NCBI GenBank assembly: GCA_030533445.1
Contig: CM060066.1
Location: 36,216,235-36,280,234, forward strand
Source of the DNA: Cyprinodon diabolis
Taxonomy: Eukaryota; Chordata; Actinopteri; Cyprinodontiformes; Cyprinodontidae
Length of the DNA: 64,000 nucleotides
Reading direction: 5' to 3'
Under the pieces are notes generated by a model. The model made no database searches and was not told the DNA's origin. It saw nothing but the letters and a program-made list of their open reading frames with translations. Positions 57,736-64,000 of this stretch are shown one piece after another. The position numbers were made by a program, and so were the translations under genes. How positions within the stretch are numbered: position 1 is the first letter of the stretch; each line of letters starts with the position of its first letter.

Positions 57736-60700
57736 ATATACAAGCTTTTAAAGTTAATTGTTGGATGGATATTATTAAACGTATTTAAGGTGTAAAAGGA
57801 GCTACACACAGAAAACATGCCACACTTTAGATTTTTCTCATATTTTCTCTTCACAAATGTGATGATCACATAAAATTTCGATGACATGTTAGAATTGTAT
57901 TAAGGTTTTTTTTTTTATTCAGCTCTTGTATTTTTGCCTGATTTTACTCCAGCATAGAGCTGAGACTGTTGGGCAGGTGTATGTGTGTGAGAGAGGGGCC
58001 TGGTTTAGTGAGTCACTTCATGTTCCCTGTCTCCCTTGGGGCCACACCGAGGGTCCAAGGTACCAGCTTCAGCGGTTGGCAGATTTGGGCCAATTAAATA
58101 GAAAAAAAGGGAGCAGGTAGCTATGCATGGATTTAAACACACATGCACAGACGTTGACTCTGTGGCAGTATCCTGCCCAGGTCAAGCCTGACAGAACACA
58201 CCTTGTAAACCTGCCTGATTTCTACACACACGCTGATCCGTTTTCACTCTTTCTGTTTCACATTTCACCACAGCAGAACTGCCTGCACTCTATCAACACA
58301 AACACATGCCTCATCTTTATATAACTTGCAGTGTTATGCTCACAAACATATCCACTGCAGATGCACCTCCAACTTTTTTTTTTTCCTTCATACAATTTCT
58401 TTTTTCTCCCTCCGGGATAGTTGGTTGATCCAGCCCTACACAGATTCAAGTCTGCCTGGGAATATACATATGAAAAACCGCGTACATATTCTCCTACAGA
58501 CTCTGACTCTGAACAAGGGCTCAATGTCACCAGGCTGCAAACTCCATCAGTGCATCCATGGCCGACGACCCCCCCAAACCCCCCACCCTCCCGCTCGTAT
58601 CTGTTCAGAGATGCAGCAATGAGGAAGCCTTTGGTGTGTTTTCACAAGTCTTCAAGGTTATTCTCACGTTTCCTCTGTAGCAGAAAAGGACAGTCAGGAG
58701 CTGTTGTTATTTTGCCTTTTTTTGTTTTTGTGGCCTTCTTGCTGCTGCACAACTGCAACAGAAATTCTCAATCCTTCATCGAGAAGCCCGTTCAATTATT
58801 CATACTGCTATTGCGGTGCTCTGGCAGAGAGAGTAGGATAGGGGAAGGGAGAGGGGTGGAGGAGGACTGGAGCAGGGAGAGGAGCGGGAGGAAGAACTAG
58901 AGGGGAGTGGGTGTTTTCTAAGACAGGGGGGCTTCACAGATGGAATATGTATGTGTTCAGAGGAAGAGAATAAACATCCTTATGCTTCCTCTTCATCTGC
59001 ATCAATTTACCCCTGTGTTAACTTAAGTTGCTCTGTTTAAATGGTATCATTATTTCTTGTCTTCATTTTCTTCTTGTCTTCACCTCATCTGGGCTCAGAC
59101 TCTATGATTATTGGATGAAAACAACCTCAGAAGTCTTCATACTGACCTTGACTAAGAAATCTGTCTTTGCCTAACCCCTGCAGGAGGATGCATCGGCCAA
59201 TTTACAGTTCGCTCCACACTTTACAACCCCCTGAGGGGGAGGACTGTTAAAGGCAAGTCTTATATCTGGCGCAAACCAGCCTCTCAAACCTCTTGCCCCA
59301 CTCATGAAGTATTCCTCTCATTTTGTCTTTTTACCTCCCTCTTCTTCCCTTATCTTTTTATTCTCATGCCCTTTTTTTATTTTTTTTATTCTTGTCAGTT
59401 TTCTCAGTGCAGTTGAGCCCTGTGCGAGAGCAACCCCCCCTTCTCTGGAGGAAAAAAGCGGGAACATAAGAGAGGGAAAATATTTATGGCAAATGAAGGG
59501 AGTGCAAGGGAAAACCAAAGGAAAGAGCATGCGCCAGCCGAGCCGTGGTTACAGTGAGAGAAATAAAGATGATGGAGGTAGAGGAAGTGAACGAGGGAGG
59601 AGGGTGTAAAAAAGTCTGACAGCACAATGCAGAGGAACACTCCAAAGAGGCCAAAGCAGGCCGGTGTTTGACTCAACTATATATTTACTGCAGGGTTCAA
59701 AATGACAACAGTCCATCACCAAAAATATGATCAATCACTGGTAGAAAACATTTCTACAAGGCAAAAAAAAAAAAATCATTGTTTACTACAATAGAAAAGC
59801 AGACAACCATTCATGCTGCTGATCCTATATGTCGTACATAGCAGAGCAGCATGAATATCAATCACTCAGGTCATGTATTCTGTAAACAAATCAGTGTCAG
59901 CCAGGTGATCCTTATCTAAAGATGAAAACAGCAGATGTTGTAGATGCAGGTTATCATGGGCTCCTTGGAAAATCAGACTATGGCATTTTGAATGCTATAA
60001 AAACAGGAAAAACTACAATTCAAATGGACAAAAAAAATGTATTTGCCATAAAACTTTAGACCTTAATGCAGCAGCTCATTAATGCAACAATAAAATGTTG
60101 CTAAGTTTTTAGAGAAAAATGCCCAATCCTACTTCCTAATTTTTTATCTAGATCAGCTCGTGCTTTTTCCAGGTTTTCATTTGGAACAGAATGAGAAGTG
60201 TTACTGATGCTTTTATGTGTATAGATTAGTTTTGCTAAGTTTTTAAATTTTTTTAAACATTACAAAGCAGGAGATTTATATATTTGAAAGGTTTCTATGC
60301 AAGAACTAATCAGGTCTTAGGTCTATAGTTCTAACTGATGGATGTAGATGTTAAAGGTTTTATATACTAATAAAAAAAATAAGCACAATGTAGAAGATCT
60401 ATTTCTGGCTCAGTCTGCCGTTTCCCTTGTTCCTACCCTTAAATAATGACTCAAACACAAACTAGTATCTTATCCCTTCCAACTTAAAGTTTTCACAACC
60501 TTAACATTATATACATATATATTTTAGTTTGTTATTATCATGTATATTTTAGTTTGTTATTAATCTTTTTTTTTCTTCTTATTTTTGAGTAGAGTGAAGC
60601 AGCCTCATTCGGGCGGGCTGGAACCTCTGATTCAACCAGAAAAACTGGTAAATAGTAGAATAAGTCATCCAGATTCCTGAGCTATGTCCTCCTTTGTTTA

Positions 60701-61695
60701 ACTCACTCCACAGGTTTTTTTTTTTATATATATATATATATAGGAAATAGGTCTGGAGACTGAGATGAGGGAAAGTCAATTTCTATCCTAAAAATTGACT
60801 TACAAATTGGAAAACTGGCTCATAGAATAATGGATCCTAAACCATGGTGAGCAACAGGTAGCTCTTTTTGCCAGTTGTTAATTTTTCTTTTTGATTTCAA
60901 AACATTTTGGTAGTTCATTTTGATCAGACAGAAAATACTTGTTTTCTCTTCTTTTTATTTTGTGGATATGTCAGAGAGAGACAGAGATAAGGATCCATCC
61001 TGTGAGAGATGAGTTACTGTATAACTCAGCAGGGCTGGAGGTCACACACACAATCCCTTCAAAAAGCATATAAAAAAGGATTGAGCAAATAATCTGAATA
61101 TATGAATATTCCTATGTGTTTTTAATTTTGCAGGAGAAGTTCAGGTTTGCATGAACTGACTTAGATGTCCCAGTGGATCTGCAGTCCTGTAGCCCACACA
61201 CCAGACTGCTGTGAGCTTTACATCTTTGTGTCAACTTTAAATGAGCTTAATTAGCCAAGCAGGCATCCATTTGCAGATAGGTAAAATAGACATTTTTTAA
61301 TTCTAAATAAAGTAAAAATAAAAATGTTACTCATTTGAGAAACTGTTTAAATTGTGACATTATATGCATTTCATGAAACATCTGTTGCTGTGTTCCAAAA
61401 ATTCAGCTTGTTCAAATCTGTTCTGAGCATCTTCATAACTGAAAACCCTAAACAGATTTAAAGTTCAATGCTTTTGTTGCAGTTTTACTGGATAATGAGG
61501 TTACACAGTTTTATTTTTGCTCAAATAGCTTTGTTATTTTATTTCTCAACAGCATCAAGTTTCAGTCAGATGTTCTCATGAGTGGTTTTAGTGAAGCACT
61601 CTAACCAAACATTATTGCAAACCCATGAAGAGATGAATGAGTGCAGATTTTAGACTCTTCCCGTTCTACAATTATTGTTTCTATGTAAATGAAGC
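57736..61695. other. Intergenic, no gene seen
   Basis: Only short frames. Includes T-rich runs, an A-run near 59,763-59,774 and a (TA)n run at 60,725-60,742. Purine-rich gaggggtggaggaggactgg sequence lies near 58,850. Confidence 0.4.
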
Positions 61696-61699
61696 ACTT

Positions 61700-62129
61700 T
61701 GTCATGGTTTTGTTTCTGTTTAATTTTTATCTTTTAGTTTCCATTTTGTGTTATTCTAGTTATTTTTTATTGTATTTAAGTTTCTTGGGTTTTTCTTGTT
61801 TGCCCTCTGTTGCCGTCTTTTGTCAGTCTCCTTTTCCCTAGCTCCCTTCTAGACTCCTCTGTTCACACCTGCTCCCAATCTGCTGATTAGCCTGGTCTTT
61901 GTTTCTCTCTACCATACAAGCACCTCCTGCTCAGTCACTGTTGCTGGTTTGCCGTAATTTCTTTGCCCTTGTTGTGAGTATTCCTGCTTCTCAGTTTTTT
62001 GCTGATTTTGTGGATTTATTTATTTATTTTTTTGCTTCTGTTACCCCTTTTTGTTATTAAATCTGCAAGAAACCATCTTCAGCTTCAGTCTCTGCGATTG
62101 GATCCTTCAAACCTCCACCCAACCTGACA
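61700..62129 (+). repeat. Solo LTR, Ty3/gypsy-like, no TSD
   Basis: Starts tgtcatggttttgtttctg and ends cacccaacctgaca. It contains cacctgctcccaatctgc, an ATTAAA at about 62,057 and tctgcaagaaaccatc near the end, the same plan as the LTR at 10,984. Flanks cactt and tagtc do not match, so the insertion is old or recombined. Confidence 0.55.
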
Positions 62130-63163
62130 TAGTCATAGCTAAAAATCAGAAATATGTCACCATCTCAACACAGTGGATGTTTCATGTGGTTAGCTGCAGT
62201 GGGCCTTAGGAAAGATCTTAGTACCAACATGATGGTGGACGGTCTGCGATAGAATAATTTATGAGGTGGTTTTACAGAGGAATACACACTGGGTAGCACA
62301 TGAGGGGTAATGTGGAGTTCAGTAGGACAAAGAAAATAAAAGTCTTCCAACTTTCCTGCACACCCTTCTAACCACTTAGCCACCCAAATATTTTGATTTC
62401 ATAATCCCTGGTGAGAAGTGCTCAACTTGAGCTTTTCTACTTTTTTTCTCTTATATACCCACTCCTTTTCTGTATAGATTACTGTATGTAGATCACACTC
62501 TTAAAAAATGTTTAATAAAATAGATTAATTAGCTAATAAGACAAAAACCTATGAATTGATTTCACCTGTAATTGCTCTAAGAAGCTCTTAGTAGCTGTTT
62601 AATTTTTGTTTAGCTTAAACATAATATAATATAAAGTAGTTACAGTTCTGTAAAAACGGTCACATATTTCTCACGTTTTGGCATCTCAAATACGACCTGA
62701 ATGATTACAATAATGCCTGTTGCAAAAGTAGATTTTTTAAAAGCCAGATTAGGTCCAAAATAAAAACAATTCCTCACTAATTTTTAGACTTATGGCAGCA
62801 GTTCCAGTTTAACTTTAACGAAAACAACAAACTTTTCAAAAAAATCAATCTGAATGAATTCTTGCCCGCTCTTCTTTGCAGGATATTTGCTTAACTGAGT
62901 CACACTGGAGGATATTTATTTATTTAGTCACTACCTTACAGTACTTGTATGGGTCATATATTCTTGAACACTTCTTAATCTTCTTTTGTTTGGCCATTCA
63001 GTCGGGTATTTGCTGGTGCTTTGGAATACTGTATTGGCCTCCTGTAGAGTCAAAAAGTTAATTAAAGATTATTATTGGGGTTCAGACATTTACCTTTGGG
63101 TGTTTCTGCTGAGGAGCAGATTCATCATCCCATCAGCAACATTTTTGGACAGGCTCTTACTTC
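62130..63163. other. Intergenic, no gene seen
   Basis: AT-rich, short frames only. Confidence 0.45.
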
Positions 63164-63167
63164 TTAA

Positions 63168-63943
63168 AGGTGTAGTTGAGGATTTTCGCTTTTTTTTTAT
63201 AAAACCTGCCCTATCCACTTTTTAAAAAATGCACATGCACAACGCTGTACCCGCTCCTGAGAGGGAACACTTATTAAATGCGTGTCAGAGCATGCACAAT
63301 CCCTTCTCTCCTTGTGCACACTCTGTTTAAAAGTTGCTGTTTTCATAGCTCATACAAGCTTACTTTGCCTGAACGTTCGCCCTAACCCCTAAATCCCTCA
63401 TTCACTATATAGAGTGGGGACTATATAGTGGATTTTATAGCAAAGTTAACTGATGATCACTGCTTTTTGCTCCATTGGTCACCTCCGTTGGAGATGTGCA
63501 GGAATGTCCTCCTCCACTGCGTGGTGCCTGCGCCATTTTTATTATTAGTGGCCGATGTTGGGTAGCGACAGCCTGCAGCAGGCCCTTGTTACAGCAAATT
63601 TCTTTGCATGGAGAGCTCTCCATGCAAAGCATTCCAGGATTTATCTGCCTCTTCTGGGACCTTTCTTTTCTTCTTATACACTTCATAGACACTTTTTCTT
63701 TTACAACCCTCGGCTATTTTCAAAGAACCGTGGTGAAAAACGTGAGTTTCAATGACTGTGTGAAACCGTAGCCCACCACACACATGTGCCTGAAAGTGCA
63801 CATCTGCAGAAAAAGATAACTAACTGGGGATGAGCACCTAGGTAGGTAGGCCTTACGTCAACATATCACCTGAATGATTGACAATTAGGAGGACTACTTA
63901 TTTTGATGATCCATCTGGAAAAAGAAAATCCTCCACTATACAT
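63168..63943. mobile_element. TTAA-type MITE (Kolobok-like)
   Basis: Left end aggtgtagttgaggattttc and the complement of the right end atgtatagtggaggattttc agree at 17 of 20 positions. TTAA lies on both sides (63,164-63,167; 63,944-63,947). The 776-bp interior has no transposase. A perfect 28-bp palindrome lies at 63,602-63,629. Confidence 0.6.
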
Positions 63944-64000
63944 TTAATAAATCATGAAGATGGGGCTTTAGGCGTTACTCTGAAATATTTTGTAAACTCT

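Overview
The window looks like teleost fish nuclear DNA. Support comes from a spliced vertebrate-style gene end with AG acceptors and GT donors, AT-rich intergenic sequence, and a dense mix of fish-type mobile elements: Tc1, hAT, pogo, Kolobok-like, L2 and Rex-type LINEs, tRNA-derived SINEs, Ty3/gypsy LTRs and an endogenous retrovirus. There are no bacterial genes, rRNA genes or CRISPR arrays. The species cannot be named from sequence alone.

Layout. (1) 1-2.6 kb: the last four coding exons and 3' UTR of a plus-strand gene resembling the multicopy fish SAMD3-like family, with a SINE in one intron and hAT debris in another. (2) 2.6-25.3 kb: intergenic sequence with many transposon remnants: a Rex-like LINE, LTR pieces, a Tc1 fragment, a perfect-TSD hAT hairpin MITE, a 591-bp MITE with subterminal repeats, a solo LTR, SINEs, L2 LINE pieces and a GATG microsatellite. 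A 102-codon minus-strand ORF near 9.7-10.0 kb is the only unexplained coding candidate.

(3) 25,341-32,667: a class I (gamma/epsilon-like) endogenous retrovirus on the plus strand. It has two 562-bp LTRs that read as identical, a 5-bp target duplication (ggtaa), a primer-binding site matching tRNA-Tyr, a leader with a splice donor, a broken gag (PSAP late motif, one zinc knuckle, UGA-CUAG stop), a heavily deleted pol, and a long env frame with furin site and CX6CC motif. The signal peptide of env is out of frame. Young-looking LTRs around a decayed interior are the most striking feature of the window.

(4) 32.7-48.7 kb: two solo LTRs with perfect 5-bp TSDs (33,092-33,888; 34,406-35,298), a Kolobok-like element with TTAA duplication and a GC-rich core (35,586-36,456), a pogo-type element with internally duplicated transposase pieces (39,918-41,783), and two related minus-strand LTR fragments. 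(5) 48,697-52,471: a gag-only Ty3/gypsy element on the minus strand with TSD attct. Its two LTRs differ by a ~640-bp deletion, and its interior carries several minisatellites. (6) 52.5-64.0 kb: mostly unannotatable intergenic DNA with a hAT-like fragment, an L2 fragment, a Tc1-like repeat, a solo LTR and, at the end, a second TTAA-type MITE containing a perfect 28-bp palindrome.

The elements do not act together in a pathway. The window is best read as one host gene end next to a transposon-rich gene-poor interval, in which several insertions look recent because their target duplications are still perfect.
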